Assembly: GCA_030998225.1 (NCBI GenBank)
Contig: JAPYXD010000484.1
Coordinates: forward strand, 5,270,001-5,334,000
DNA: 64,000 nucleotides
Direction of reading: 5' to 3'
From: Diplolepis rosae
Taxonomy: Eukaryota; Arthropoda; Insecta; Hymenoptera; Diplolepididae
A program made the translations under genes and the position numbers. Position 1 is the stretch's first letter. Each line of letters starts with the position of its first letter. The notes beneath the pieces are model-generated. The model was not told where the DNA came from. It made no database searches and saw only the letters and a list, made by a program, of their open reading frames with translations. Shown here one piece after another: positions 45,969-56,335 of the stretch.

Positions 45969-46264
45969 CCCCTTCATTGTGCAGACCGAAAATCGCAAAG
46001 TGGACCCAAAATGTGCGGGACGTCCTACTGGATGGATTCAATTGTAAATTGGCACTAAGAGTTTATTTTGGTCGCTGAATACGAATTCGGGGTCAAAATT
46101 CGAAATGGCTGATCCAATATGGCGACCAAAATTTTTGAAAAATACAATGAGTTGGCGGATTTGGATGAAAATTGGTACCAGGGGATTATTTGGGTCACTG
46201 AAAACGTATCTCATGTCGATATTCAAAAATCATCCAAATATACACGTCATCCGCAGTGAAGGGG
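45969..46264. mobile_element. Second piggyBac-type MITE with TTAA duplication
   Basis: Ends CCCCTTCATTGTGC / GCAGTGAAGGGG, flanked by TTAA at 45965-45968 and 46265-46268 (296 bp inside). Its interior holds two diverged direct copies (TTTATTTTGGTCGCTGAA / TTATTTGGGTCACTGAAAAC). It is a different family from 42816-43034. The open frames at 45853-46226 are element sequence. Confidence 0.82.
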
Positions 46265-46286
46265 TTAAGTGTAAGTAATTTTTTTA

Positions 46287-46835
46287 TCAGGTGTATAAAT
46301 AAGTTTCCGCCGTTTTTTATCAAAAGTTGGGCATTTATTGTGAAAGAACGGAAACTTATGTTTTATTCGAAGTATTATCCATCGTATTGTTCTTCTTACG
46401 TTTGACACGAATTTTGATCCAATAATGCTTCTAATTCCGCGTCTTCGTACACTTCCGGCCTTCTGTTACATTATTTGTCTTCGATGTCAAATTCACCGTT
46501 CTTAAACTTTTGAAACCACTCACGACAACTTCTCTTACTTAAGGCAGCCTCGCCATATTTTTCTACAAGTAATCGATGCGCCTCAGCTGCAAATTTCTTC
46601 AAACTGAAGAAGTAAATCAAAAGTTCCCTCAAATCACGCTTATTCGGCTCAAAACTCGACATTTTCGCACACAAAAGAATATATTATACTGATAAAAATG
46701 AACTAATATTTCAAGGTTTGTTGTTCACAGATATCGAACCTTACGACTGTCACGTTTTACATCTGTCAATTTCAACCAAAACGTGCTGGTGGCACTAACT
46801 TTTGTCAAACGGCGGAAACCTATTTGTACACCTGA
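46287..46835 (-). mobile_element. Internally deleted mariner
   Basis: Inverted ends TCAGGTGTATAAATAAGTTTC / GAAACCTATTTGTACACCTGA are followed inwards by CCGCCGTTT and AAAAGTT. TA precedes the left end. Only the start and the very end of the transposase remain, so this is a MITE-like derivative of a mariner. Its ends are related to the 3-prime end of the mariner at 28947-30125. Confidence 0.85.
46379..46674 (-). pseudogene. Mariner transposase remnant (N-terminus joined to C-terminus)
   Basis: It starts at 46674 (or at the internal Met giving MSSFEPNKRDLRELL at 46662). The N-terminal helix-turn-helix follows (LLVEKYGEAALSKRSCREWF), ending in FDIEDK and a stop near 46471. Beyond it the frame continues RRPEVYEDAELEALLDQNSC and QT*EE, then jumps to QYDG*YFE*, which matches the usual mariner C-terminus. 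The catalytic domain is deleted. The truncated N-terminal domain could in principle still bind the element ends, if expressed. Confidence 0.8.
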
Positions 46836-46845
46836 TCCATTTTTT

Positions 46846-47340
46846 ATGTACCGAAAACTTTAAACGCGTTTCTTTCGAAACAACGCTTTTGCGCTCGGCG
46901 CGGACGATTTCTGAACAAAATTTCAACTGATTAGTTTCAAATTTTCGAATCTTATTCTAAACATAAATATCTATGGAGTGACGAAGCGGTTTTAAAAAAT
47001 TTTAATTTTATCATAGTTAAATTTTAAAAAAAGAGCAAAAAAAGTCAATTTTTGTTTAAACTGCCGCCATTTTGCTACTTTGAAAAATAAAAAAAATCCG
47101 CTTTGTCACTTCAGAGTTGTGGTCATATTAATAAAGAAACACATTTAGAACAAATTAAAATCGTTTTTTATTGAAAATTTAAAAAAAATTCCCTGTCAAC
47201 AAAAAAATTCCCGGTCATTTCACGGTTTTCCCGGTCCAGCGGCCACCCTATAAACTTTGAGACTGCGTAAATAAACTCTGCAAATTCTATTTAATTAAAT
47301 AAAGTAGTTGTTGAGAAAAAAACTCTTGAAAATCACCTTT
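46846..47340 (+). repeat. Family Y repeat, diverged
   Basis: ACCGAAAACTTTAAACGCG, TCGAAACAACG and GATTAGTTTCAAATTTTCGA resemble 24081-24300 and 62165-62280. Confidence 0.55.
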
Positions 47341-47369
47341 TTTGCCGAGATAGTAGAATGACGCCTTAA

Positions 47370-47775
47370 TAATATTGAGCCTATTTACACCACAGGAATT
47401 TTTCGCTACGGTAGCAAAAACTGCTACTCTTGGCTACCAATCAGGAGCCATGATTATAGATGAAACACTTTTCATTAGATGCCGAGTGAAGCAGTTCATG
47501 CTACCGTAGAAAACATTGATGTGGTATAAATAGGCTCATTGTAAACATAAATTTTTATCACAGCTTAAGAAAATAAAATATAAAATAAAGAATAAAATCC
47601 AGGTTTTATCAACAAATGAAGTAAGAATTCTTTCTAGAAATGATACAAGTATGTAGGTTATTTTTAACATTAAAAGTCTTTATAGACCCCTTCTGGGTTG
47701 CCAGTGAAGTTATACCTTCGCCATTGTAATTTCAATTTTCTTTTTGGAGTTCTGACTTCCTTTAGAAGAGTTCCA
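47370..47775. other. Unassigned
   Basis: Contains ACTGCTACTCTTGGCTACC-like words near 47425 and an inverted counterpart near 47500 (CATGCTACCGTAG), perhaps another word MITE (ends near TATTGAGCCTATTTACACC and GGTATAAATAGGCTCA, 47393-47540). No gene was recognised. Confidence 0.45.
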
Positions 47776-48032
47776 TATGGAAAAAATAGTTTAGTAAAGT
47801 TTATGGAACTGTTCAAGATTTAGGGATATAGGCATTTATGAAACACAGTTCTGGAAAATGTACAGAACTTTTCATAATATAATGCGGAACATTTAGGAAA
47901 TAATTATTGAAAGTTTCGCCATTTATACTGAAAATTTCTGCAAATATTACAGAACTCTGTTCCGTAAATGCCTGTATCCACAACTCTTGAGAAGTTCCAT
48001 AAACTTTTTTGAATATTCATATTTTTTCCGTG
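47776..48032. mobile_element. TA-flanked word MITE (ATGGAACT)
   Basis: The ends GGAAAAAATA / TATTTTTTCC extend inwards into AAGTTTATGGAACT / AGTTCCATAAACTT, with TA after the right end. The interior repeats GTTC..GGAAC words. It lies directly next to the retrotransposon target. Confidence 0.65.
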
Positions 48033-48065
48033 TAATGTTCTTGATATTCAAATTTAAAGAATTTG

Positions 48066-48082
48066 AAATCTTTCTGTGGAAA
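48066..48082 (+). repeat. Target-site duplication, left copy
   Basis: AAATCTTTCTGTGGAAA, identical to 53939-53955 at the other end of the retrotransposon. Confidence 0.9.
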
Positions 48083-49242
48083 CTCCGCCATTGCCGGTCC
48101 CAAGCCCGGATGAGAAAGGAGGAGGGGGCACACAGACAGCAATATGACACAACACATTACAGCGACACTGAACACAACACGCCTAACAACCGAGAGAGCG
48201 TTTTGCGGGCGGGCAGGGTCACGCCGAGGTGTATGCATGAGTCCAAGCACGGAGCAGACGCGTCCTGCAGCCCACCAACGGTAGTAGCCGCAAGGACTCT
48301 GCCAGCAGTAGGGCTGTTGCCGTCAGGATGGCTGCCAAGGGAGCCCTATAGACGGGCTTTTCCCTAGTGATGGGCTTGCCGGGCGCACGTGCCACGACGG
48401 TTGTTCTGCGACTTTAAGGCACGTGAGGACGCGGTTTGGAGCGAAAGTATCAGGGGACCTTGAACAGGTCTCTTGATGCCGAATGAACGTACACGGAGTG
48501 AATGCGGGGGGTCCCTTAATCGCGGTATCGCCCCAAATGCGTATGCGGCGATGACGCTGAACTTCCCGCGTGCGCTCTTGCGGTCACACCACAATCACAT
48601 GCACGACACCGACACCCACACACACCAGAATGAATGGGATGCTGAGTGAATGGGGCTGCGGCCGGCGCCTGGAGGATATTCCCGATAGACTAGCCAAGGG
48701 AGGAGTAGTAGCCTCTCGACCAGGGTAGGACGCGATGTCAGTACCTCACCTCTGTGGAAGTAATATGGGTAAATGTAAGTCCCTCCGGTGCTCAGCCGCG
48801 AAGGGCAAAGATCTCGTGAAACCACATGTTAAATTGGGAAAACCGCTCACGTTTCTGCTGTCTGGAGCCAATTTCGGGGTTGAAATCATGGACGTCCGGG
48901 CGCAGGAATGAAGGATTACCTGGTCAGTATTTCCTTATATCCGACGCTGCGTAGGATAAATCGCACACCGTCTAGCCTGAAGTCCGGGTCAGGTGTCGGG
49001 GCGGACACGGTACCGCTCGCTCGATAGGGGTGACGTTAAACCTTTTGCATCATTATGGCGCGGGCCTATCCCGTAACCTTTTTCTAGCCTCATTTAAATG
49101 TGCTGATAGGATCGACCATCCGATAAGCCGCTTCTCAGTTTCGGCGCACATAACTAGGGATCTATACAGGCGGGGATAGTAGCCCTACTGCGGTAGGGCT
49201 CCCATGATGGGCGAACCGTCTTAAGACACGACGGTATTAGAT
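48083..49242 (+). promoter_or_regulatory. Retrotransposon 5-prime untranslated leader
   Basis: GC-rich, non-coding leader from the end of the target duplication to the ORF1 start. R1-clade elements carry internal promoters in this region, but no specific promoter motif was identified here. Several open frames on both strands (47987-48367, 48364-48825) have no recognisable protein similarity. Confidence 0.6.
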
Positions 49243-50530
49243 ATGAATTCTAAAAAAAATGACAGAGATAAAGAGGTGAAGGCGCTAGATGCGCACTCAC
49301 ACACTCCTCCAGGGGCTGAGGGATGGCAAGACGTCCTTCAGCTCCTGAAGGAGCAAAATGATAAAATGGAGAAACTAGCCAGGGCCCTCAGCGTTATCCA
49401 ACAGGGTATGCTGAGGAATAACCCTGGCTTCGTTAAAGACTCGGTGAACGACCCACAAGTGCCTCCTGGAGAGCGGGGTGAAAATCCAGAAGAAAATGGA
49501 ATCTCACCCCGCTATGAGGAAACTGGGGATCTTTCAGAGACCACGTTCGGCGTCTCTGGGAGATACCCCAAAAAATCAGGTGATGGGGCAAAAGAGATCT
49601 GCACCCTCCCCCCCTCTGGAAAAAACTCCTAAGAGGGGAAAGGGTGCCTCTTCGCCCTCTTATGCCCAGGTGGCCACGAGCCAGCCCCCAAATAAAGAAG
49701 GGGACTAGCATGTGGTCACAAAGAAGAGAAAAGAAAAGAAAAAGAAAAAAAAAGAAGAAAAAAAGGAGAAAAGGGCGGAGGACCCGGCGCAAAAAGCGCA
49801 GGGGGCCACCGCCACTCCTAAGTCGAAGCGCTCTACGCCCGCCAGGTCGGGCGACGCCATCAAGGTGTCGGCGAAGGACGGCCAGTCCTACGCCGACATC
49901 TTGAAGGAAATGAAGGCGAAGGTCGACCCCCGGAAGGCAGGACTTGAAGTCCTGTCTATTCGAAGGACCAGGAAGGAAGAAGTCCTTCTGGTCCTCAAAA
50001 AGGGGGGAGACGTTTCGGCCTTCCGAAAGGAGCTCGACCTGGCGGTCGGGGAAAGGGCGCAAATTTCAGCCCTGGTCTCGACGAGGTCCCTCGAAATTAG
50101 GGACCTCGACGAGACCGTTGAAAAAGAGGAGGTTGTGTCTGCCCTGTGCTTGGCACTGGGCAGACCGGCTTTTGAGGGGTCCTGCAGGCTCTTCACCCGC
50201 TTTGGTGGGGTGAAGACTGCAGTGATCCGCCTGGCTGAGGCAGACGCCGCGCGTCTGCTTCAGCTAGGTAAGCTGAGAATCGGGTGGGTCGCGTGCCGCA
50301 TTCGCGGGCACGTGGAAGTCGCCCGCTGCTTCAGGTGCATTGGGTACGGCCACGGGTTCCGGGGCTGCAGCAACCCCGACAGAAAAAACGTCTGTTGGAG
50401 ATGCGGCGCCACGGGACACTTGGCCAGGAGTTGTAAGGCGCCACCAAGGTGCCTGACATGCATAGACAGGGGCGAGAAAGATGTCGCCCATGTGTCAGGG
50501 AGCGGCTCCTGCCCGGTTGAGAGACAGGAA
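49243..50530 (+). pseudogene. ORF1 (Gag) of the 48-54 kb element
   Basis: It begins ATGAATTCTAAAAAAAATG at 49243. A frameshift between about 49478 and 49560 moves the reading into the frame of 49478-49708 (PSPPLEKTPKRGKGASSPSY). TAG at 49706-49708 then interrupts it (before HVVTKKRKEKKKKK). Downstream is a basic Lys-rich tract, a conserved central region, and three zinc knuckles from about 50326: CFRCIGYGHGFRGC, CWRCGATGHLARSC and a longer CX2CX9HX6C ending near 50512. It is homologous in organisation to the ORF1 at 12312-13625. There is no stop before ORF2. Confidence 0.85.
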
Positions 50531-53500
50531 TTGAAGTTCCTGCAGCTCAACCTCGGAAGGGGGAGGGATGCCCAGGACCTCCTGATGCAGACTGCCAGGG
50601 AGAGGGGGGCCGATGTGCTGCTCATTAGTGAGCAGTACAAGTGGTCCGAAAACTCTGCTTGGTATCAGGATGCATCAAGGAGGGCCGGCATTCTTGTTTG
50701 TAACCCTGATTTGGGCGTCGGGGACTTCCTGGAGACCGACGCGGGGTTCGTTTGGGTGGAGGTGGCGGGTGTGCGTGTGTACAGCTGCTACTTCTCCCCC
50801 GGCGATCCCTTCGATGTCTTTGAGACCCAGATCATCCTCCTTGAGGAAAGCCTCAGTGAGGCCATCGGGCGATCCCTCATAGGATGTGACTTCAACAGTA
50901 AGTCGCCCGAGTGGGGTGAGGCCCGCCTAGATAGGAGGGGAATCTTGGTTGGCGAGATGGTCGCTAGGAACGACCTGATCGTCCTGAATCAGGGCGGGGA
51001 TTTCACGTTCAGACGAGGAGCGGGAGGGTCAATAATTGACCTCACGATCGCCGAACCTCGCCTCGCTTCAAGGATAAGCGACTGGTCGGTCCTCGAGGTA
51101 ATAACCTTGAGTGACCACCGGTGCATCGAATTTAGTCTAGAACAAGGGTGCCAAGCGGCGGAAAAGGGTAGGGGCGGCGAAGGAAGGAGCCCCTCCTGGA
51201 ACATGAGACGACTCATCAGGGAAAGACTTCGCGAACACCTCGAAGAAAGCAGGCTCATGGATGAGCTTGGTTGGGTCTGCCCTGCTGGGTCGTACGAAGC
51301 TGCTGTGCGCTCGATGAGGCAGAAGGTGGTCGCGGCTTGTGACTACTCGATGCCTCGCCGTAAGCGCAGGCAAGCCAAGGGTTCGATGTACTGGTGGAAC
51401 GACCAGTTAGCAGCCCTACGTCGAGAATGCCTCGCAGCGCGGCGAAAATTCACCCGTTCAAAGGGGGATGCTACGCTGCACGAGGCATGGAAAGGGGCAA
51501 AAACAGCTTTGAGGTGAGGCATAAAGAAAAGCCGACTTCAATGCTGGAAAGACTTGATCGGTGAGGTCGAGAAGGACCCATGGGTTTCTCGCCTTCAAAA
51601 TAGTCACTAAGTGATTGGTGACTAGAAGAAAGACCCCGGCCCTGGATAATCCCGATCGAGTCAAGTACATTGTGCGAAGCTTGTTTTCACACGTGGAGCC
51701 GTTCCAAAGACAGGACCGAAGTTCCTGCGTGGTCCGGCGCGAAGAACTCTTCACTCTCGAAGAACTAAAGAGAGCGGGTGGAAGGATTAAGGCAAAAACA
51801 GCGCCGGGTATCGACGGGGTGCCGAACGAGATCCTCAAAGAGGTGATCGGGGCATACCCGGAGATCCTCCTAGAAGCCTTTAACTCCTGTCTTCGGGATG
51901 GGAGGTTCTTCGCAGATTGGAAGAAGCAGAGGTTGGTCCTCCTGAGGAAGGGCAACAAACCTCTAGGGGTTGCCTCGTCGTATAGACCAATATGCTTATT
52001 GGATACGATGGGGAAGCTTCTGGAGGAGTTGATTCTACAACGGCTTCAGGCTCTCTTGGTCGGGGAGAACGGGCTCTAGGAAAACCAGTTCGGATTCAGG
52101 AATGGCAGGTCCACTGTGGACGCCATCCAAGCTGTGGTTAACATCGCCACAAATGCAAGAAAAGGAAGTGGTAAGCGTAAGGGATTCTGTGCGTTGATTA
52201 GCATTGACATACGCAATGCGTTCAATACCGCGAGATGGGACATCTGCATCGAGGCGATGATGCGGAAAAAAGTTCGAGACTACCTGTTGCGAATGATGCA
52301 TGACTATCTGAGCGACAGGTGGGTGATATACGAGGGCGACAAATGGTCTCTCAAAGAAGAGATGACATGTGGCGCTCCTCAAGGGTCGCGGGTGGGTCCA
52401 CTCGTTTGGAACATCATGTATGATGACTTCCTGCGCATGGACCTGCCTGCTGGAACGAGCATCGTCGGCTTCGCGGATGACGCACTTGTCGTGTGCGCCG
52501 CTGACGACGTCGGAATCCTAGAGCTGAGGATCAATGAAAGTCTGTGGCGAGCAAAGCGTTGGTTGGATGGCAGAGGCCTTAAAATGGCCCCTGAGAAAAC
52601 CGAGGCTTTGCTCGTTACGGACAGGAGATCCTTCCAATATCCGAGGATCGTTCTCGGAGAGCATGAAGTCGAGTGGAAAACAAGCATTAAGTACCTGGGG
52701 GTGCAGCTGGATCGTAGGCTTAGCTTTGGCGAACACCTAAAGATCGCAGCTGCCAAAGCCATCCAATGTGGAGCGATCTTGACCCGGCTTATGCCAAACA
52801 TTGGTGGACCCAGGGAAGCGAAAAGAAGATTGGTGGCCAGTGTGGTCCATTCGAAGCTGCTTTATGCAGCTCCGGTCTGGGCCAATGCATTGCAAAACCA
52901 TGCTATCCAGAAGAAGCTGTTCTCGGCGCAGAGACTTGTCGCGCTGAGAATAGTTTCGGCATATAGAACTATCTCGACGAGCGCTGTGCTGGTCCTGGCG
53001 AGCGTCCCACCAATACATTTATTGGCGGAGGAAAGGCAGAACACCTTTCAGCTTCGCAAGGAGCTTACCTGCACCGACCTGCAGGAAATTGCTCGCGCGA
53101 AGGAGCCCATCCGCAAGGATGGAAGGCGCAGACTCGTCGAGAAATGGCAGATGAGATGGCATGGTGAGCAGACAGAGAGATGGACCTACCGCCTGATCCC
53201 GGAGCTCGCCACCTGGCTGAACAGAATGCACGGGGAAGTCGGCTTTTACCTGGCGCAAGCGCTCTCGGGCCATGGCTGTTTTAACGCGTACCTGAGGCGC
53301 TTTAAGAAGATAGACGAGGAGACGTGTCGCTACTGCGATTCTCCGGTGGATAACGCGGAGCACGCACTCTTCGTCTGCGCAAAATGGGGTGTGGCTAGGG
53401 GGGTCCTCGGTCAGGCGGTGGGTTCCGAACTTACTCCTGACACGATGGTCCCCCTCATGCTCCAGTCTGAACGGTTCTGGACGCTCATCGAGTCATTCGT

Positions 53501-53567
53501 CACACTTGTGATGAAGACGAGAGAACTTGATGGGCGTCGAGAGCGAAACAACGGGGAGGGCCAGTAG
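50531..53567 (+). pseudogene. ORF2 (endonuclease-reverse transcriptase)
   Basis: Endonuclease motifs run in order: LKFLQLNLGRGRDAQ, LLISEQYK, CDFNSKSPEWG, GSIIDLTI and LSDHRCIEF, the usual APE-type active-site set. The frame ends at TGA 51515-51517. A frameshift near 51585, TGA at 51612-51614 and TAG at 52077-52079 follow. The reverse transcriptase has TAPGIDGVPNEI, SYRPICLLDT, ENQFGFRNGRSTVDA, SIDIRNAFNTARW, GAPQGSRVGPLVWN and the catalytic GFADD, then KYLGVQLDRRL. The C-terminus has the CCHC motif CRYCDSPVDNAEHALFVC. Two of the stops look like CGA-to-TGA changes. At the start, TTG (50531) stands where an ATG would be expected. Confidence 0.92.
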
Positions 53568-53941
53568 AAATCGCGTCGGGGCCAGCACCCGCGGCCCTGC
53601 GTCTCGGGTAGACTTGGCTGTCCGCGTCGTTCGGGGGTGGAATCTGTATGTTTTCTCCCCTGGATGGCGCAGCCAGTCGGCTTGCCTAGTGGGCGTGTGG
53701 CCGCGGATGCAGGTTCCGAGCGAACGGATGACGGAGGAGTCGTACGCGACTTTAATGGAACCAACCACCCGTGAAGTATAAAGCCGAAAGGCGGTTCCGC
53801 GGGTGGTGTATTGGTTCCAGAGAGGGGGTTATTTGGTTTTAACAGGTATGCCTAGACCCGCCCTAGGAGAGTCCTGCACAACGTTTATAAAAGATTTTGC
53901 CATTTTTCCTCCTCACCAAAAAAAAAAAAAAAAAAAAAAAA
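53568..53941 (+). other. Retrotransposon 3-prime UTR and poly(A)
   Basis: A GC-rich 3-prime UTR includes an inverted pair (ACCAACCACCCG...CGCGGGTGGTGTATTGGT, 53759-53816) that can form a hairpin. It ends in an uninterrupted run of 24 A (53918-53941). Confidence 0.85.
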
Positions 53942-53955
53942 TCTTTCTGTGGAAA
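53939..53955 (+). repeat. Target-site duplication, right copy
   Basis: AAATCTTTCTGTGGAAA, continuing into AAAAGACGCTTT, as at the unoccupied site 36720-36745. Confidence 0.9.
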
Positions 53956-54049
53956 AAAAGACGCTTTCGATTGCCGGTCGACTGCTCTTTTTAAAAATAA
54001 TTTGTTAAATACTATAACTTTGTTAATATGCTTAGGGTCGAGAAATTTT

Positions 54050-54385
54050 ATAACGATAAATAATTTTTTGAGATCTTCGATATCCGAATTATTCGAAAAG
54101 TAATTTTCGGAAATTTTAAAATTTGTATGATATCCTGATTTTTTGTTGGATATGGTTGGCTAACGAACTTCATCTTCCCCTGTTCATTATAAAAAAGTAT
54201 GCCAAACCCCAATTTCGAATGATTACTATTTTTGAATAATTCTGCCCACAAACTACGACAGACAGATACGGAAGCGAAAGATTGCTTTTTAGGTTCAAAA
54301 GATGTTAAAACATGGAGATATGATAAAAATTTGAAATGTTAAATTTCACATAAAACTAATACCTTCTCATTGACAGAGAGAATGT
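54050..54385 (-). repeat. Family B repeat fragment (reverse)
   Basis: TTGTTGGATATGGTTGGCTA and ACGAACTTCAT, the GACAGACAGATA block, and ACATAAAACTAATACCTTCT with CATTGACAGAGAGAATGTG at the end. The 91-codon minus-strand frame at 54339-54614 starts outside it; see rejected items. Confidence 0.7.
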
Positions 54386-54883
54386 GATATTCGTCGGGAT
54401 TGAAATCTGATGAATAAAAAGGCCATTTTAAACCTCCAGCCAATTGGTGAGGAATCTGAAATAGGAATTTCTGAACCGAGAGAAGAGTGATACGTATTCT
54501 AACATCAGAGTGCTTTGATTTTTTGGCGACTGTGTATTGATAGTCAGCAAATGACAATGATGTCAGTATACTATGATGTTTTAAAAACGAGTCTGTTATT
54601 ATTTTGTCATGCATTTTCTATTGTTTGTTGCATTATTAATATTTGTGTGAACATTAAAATTCTGTTTCTTTCTTTAGCATTGTTACATGAACCATATAAT
54701 TTTACAAGTTAGATGCAAAGATAGATTTATATACACACAGGAAAGTCGTAAAATTTACAGAAAGTTCGGTACATATTTTTATAACTTCCTTCTTATTCTA
54801 TGTGTACTGTAACTCTGTAACACATCACTTAATAAGTGTCCAGTCTAACTATGAAAAACACAGTTTTTTCGATAAATTACACT

Positions 54884-56335
54884 TTAGTCATCAACATAGT
54901 TTCCTTCAAGCGTAATGCATTCATTCCGACGATTCTCTAACATTTCGATGCCTCTTTTGCATGATTTGTCTTTGCTCTCAAAATAGGCCTCAGTTTCAGC
55001 AATCACTTCTTCATTGGAGCCAAATCTTTTTCCCTGGAGCATTTTTTTTTCCAGGCCAGCAAAGAGCCAGTAGTCGCTGGGGGCCAGATCTGGAGAATGT
55101 GGTTGGTGAGGAAGCAATTCGAAGCTTAATTCATTCATTTTGACCATCGTTTTCATGGACTTGTCGCACGGTGCATTGTCTTGGTGGAACAGCACTTTTT
55201 TGTTTTGCATGTGAGGCTGTTTTTTCTTGATTTCTGCGCTCAATCGATCCAGTAATGCCATCTAACAGTCGTTGTTAATAGTTTTATGTGCCTCCGGCGC
55301 GCAAACTCGTTTTTACGCTACCGTTGAGAGTAACGTAATGTTGTGTATTACGATACAGAAGAATGTAATGTAAAAATTGAACTGCGCATGTCCCTATAAC
55401 CATACAGCGGAGCGTAATCTTATTCTTATTCTTCTTCGTACAGCGTTGGCACCGTACTGACAAAGCCTTGTACATTTGAACTGCGCATGCGTCTATTAAA
55501 ATCCATTACTACTACACAAGATCGATAAAATCAAAATGGCCGGAAGTATTCGTAAAATGTCAAGTGAGATAGGCGATAATCACGGCAATTTCGACTTTTT
55601 CAGATTGGATTCGAGTGTACGCATAAAAACTCGTATATGCGCCGAAGTCACGTAAAATAGAATATGTGCCAATGCACACAATTCGGGTAATTACGAGACT
55701 CGCTTAAAATGCTCGCAGGACTGATCGTGCCTCGGCTTCGTCTCGGATTCGATCTTTTGCGAGCATTGTCGCACATCGCGTAATAACCCTCATTATGCGC
55801 CTAGACACATGATATACTATTACCTTTCTCAAGATAGTCGATAAATAGAATACTATACGCGTCCGAAAATACGGATGCTATACCCTTGCCAGCTCATTGT
55901 TGAGTTTTTGATCGCTTTGGACGGCTTTCACCAGCTGACGATCTTTTTGTTTCAGGTGTGTAGTGGTGGATCCATGTTTCATCCATTGCCACATACCGAT
56001 GCAAAAATCCTTTTCCCTCGCTTGAACAGCTTCAAACAGCGCTCTAAATCCTCGACGCGTTATTGTTTTTGGTCGGATGTGAGCAAACGCGGCACCAATT
56101 TCGAGAACAACTTACGCATCACCAAAGATTCGTGCAAAATTATAAACATACTACCTTCTGATATCTTTAAGATGTCAGCTATCTCACGCAACTTTGATCT
56201 ACGATCGCCCAAAACTATTATGTGGACTTTTGTTATGTTTTCCGGAACAACTGCTGGTTTTGGGCGACCAGAGCATTTAGGCGTCATCGGTGTTTTGAAA
56301 ATGACAAAAGTTACTTCACCAAAACCTCTGTAACT
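54884..56335 (-). pseudogene. Mariner transposase pseudogene, split
   Basis: The reading starts inside the protein: KCSGRPKPAVVPENITKVH, REIADILKISEGSMFIILHE (second HTH) and MRKLFSKLVPRLLTSDQKQ. The first catalytic Asp follows (AMDETWIHHYTPE), then TQQ*AGKG (a stop) and LFIDYLEKGN. The insertion interrupts here, between about 55281 and 55822. The frame resumes with INNDC*, MALLDRLSAEIKKK, the second Asp (FHQDNAPCDKS), the third (SPDLAPSDYWLF, giving a DD34D-like mariner pattern) and ends TLEGNYVDD. The N-terminal HTH is missing. Inactive. Confidence 0.9.
55281..55822. mobile_element. Insertion inside the mariner transposase
   Basis: Its limits are set by the break in the transposase reading. 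The ends look like a diverged inverted repeat: TTTTATGTGCCTCCGGCGCG and, inverted from the right, ATCATGTGTCTAGGCGCATA, both followed by a TTACGC block. It contains TGAACTGCGCATG twice. No open frame is meaningful. A target duplication could not be fixed. Confidence 0.7.

Larger units (their letters stand above)
45846..47369. mobile_element. 1.5-kb element, AAGGGGTCATTCTACTATCTC ends
   Basis: The left TAAGGGGTCATTCTACTATC and the right inverted GATAGTAGAATGACGCCTTA frame a nest. It holds the TTAA-flanked MITE, a deleted mariner and a family Y segment. The termini resemble those of the element at 43203-45222. Confidence 0.65.
48083..53941 (+). mobile_element. Full-length R1-clade non-LTR retrotransposon
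   Basis: A GC-rich 5.86-kb insertion bounded by a 17-bp target duplication. It has a ~1.16-kb 5-prime leader, ORF1 with zinc knuckles, ORF2 (APE-type endonuclease, reverse transcriptase, C-terminal zinc motif), a 3-prime UTR and a 24-base poly(A). Both ORFs carry disabling changes. The preserved 5-prime end and clean target duplication show insertion by target-primed reverse transcription. The family position (R1 clade, with Waldo/TRAS/SART-like relatives) is judged from motifs. Confidence 0.92.

Noticed and set aside
47987..48825. ORFs of 76-126 codons in the retrotransposon leader
   Set aside because: They lie upstream of ORF1 in a GC-rich untranslated region; none has recognisable similarity, and the first begins outside the element.
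49433..53764. Long minus-strand ORFs (up to 209 codons) opposite the retrotransposon ORFs
   Set aside because: Antisense shadows of GC-rich coding sequence; the plus strand carries all recognised motifs.
54339..54614. 91-codon minus-strand ORF containing LAGGLKWPFYSSDFNPDEYH
   Set aside because: The WPFYSSDFNP string loosely recalls the WPxxSPDLNP motif of Tc1-type transposases, but the rest shows no support and it runs into a family B fragment.
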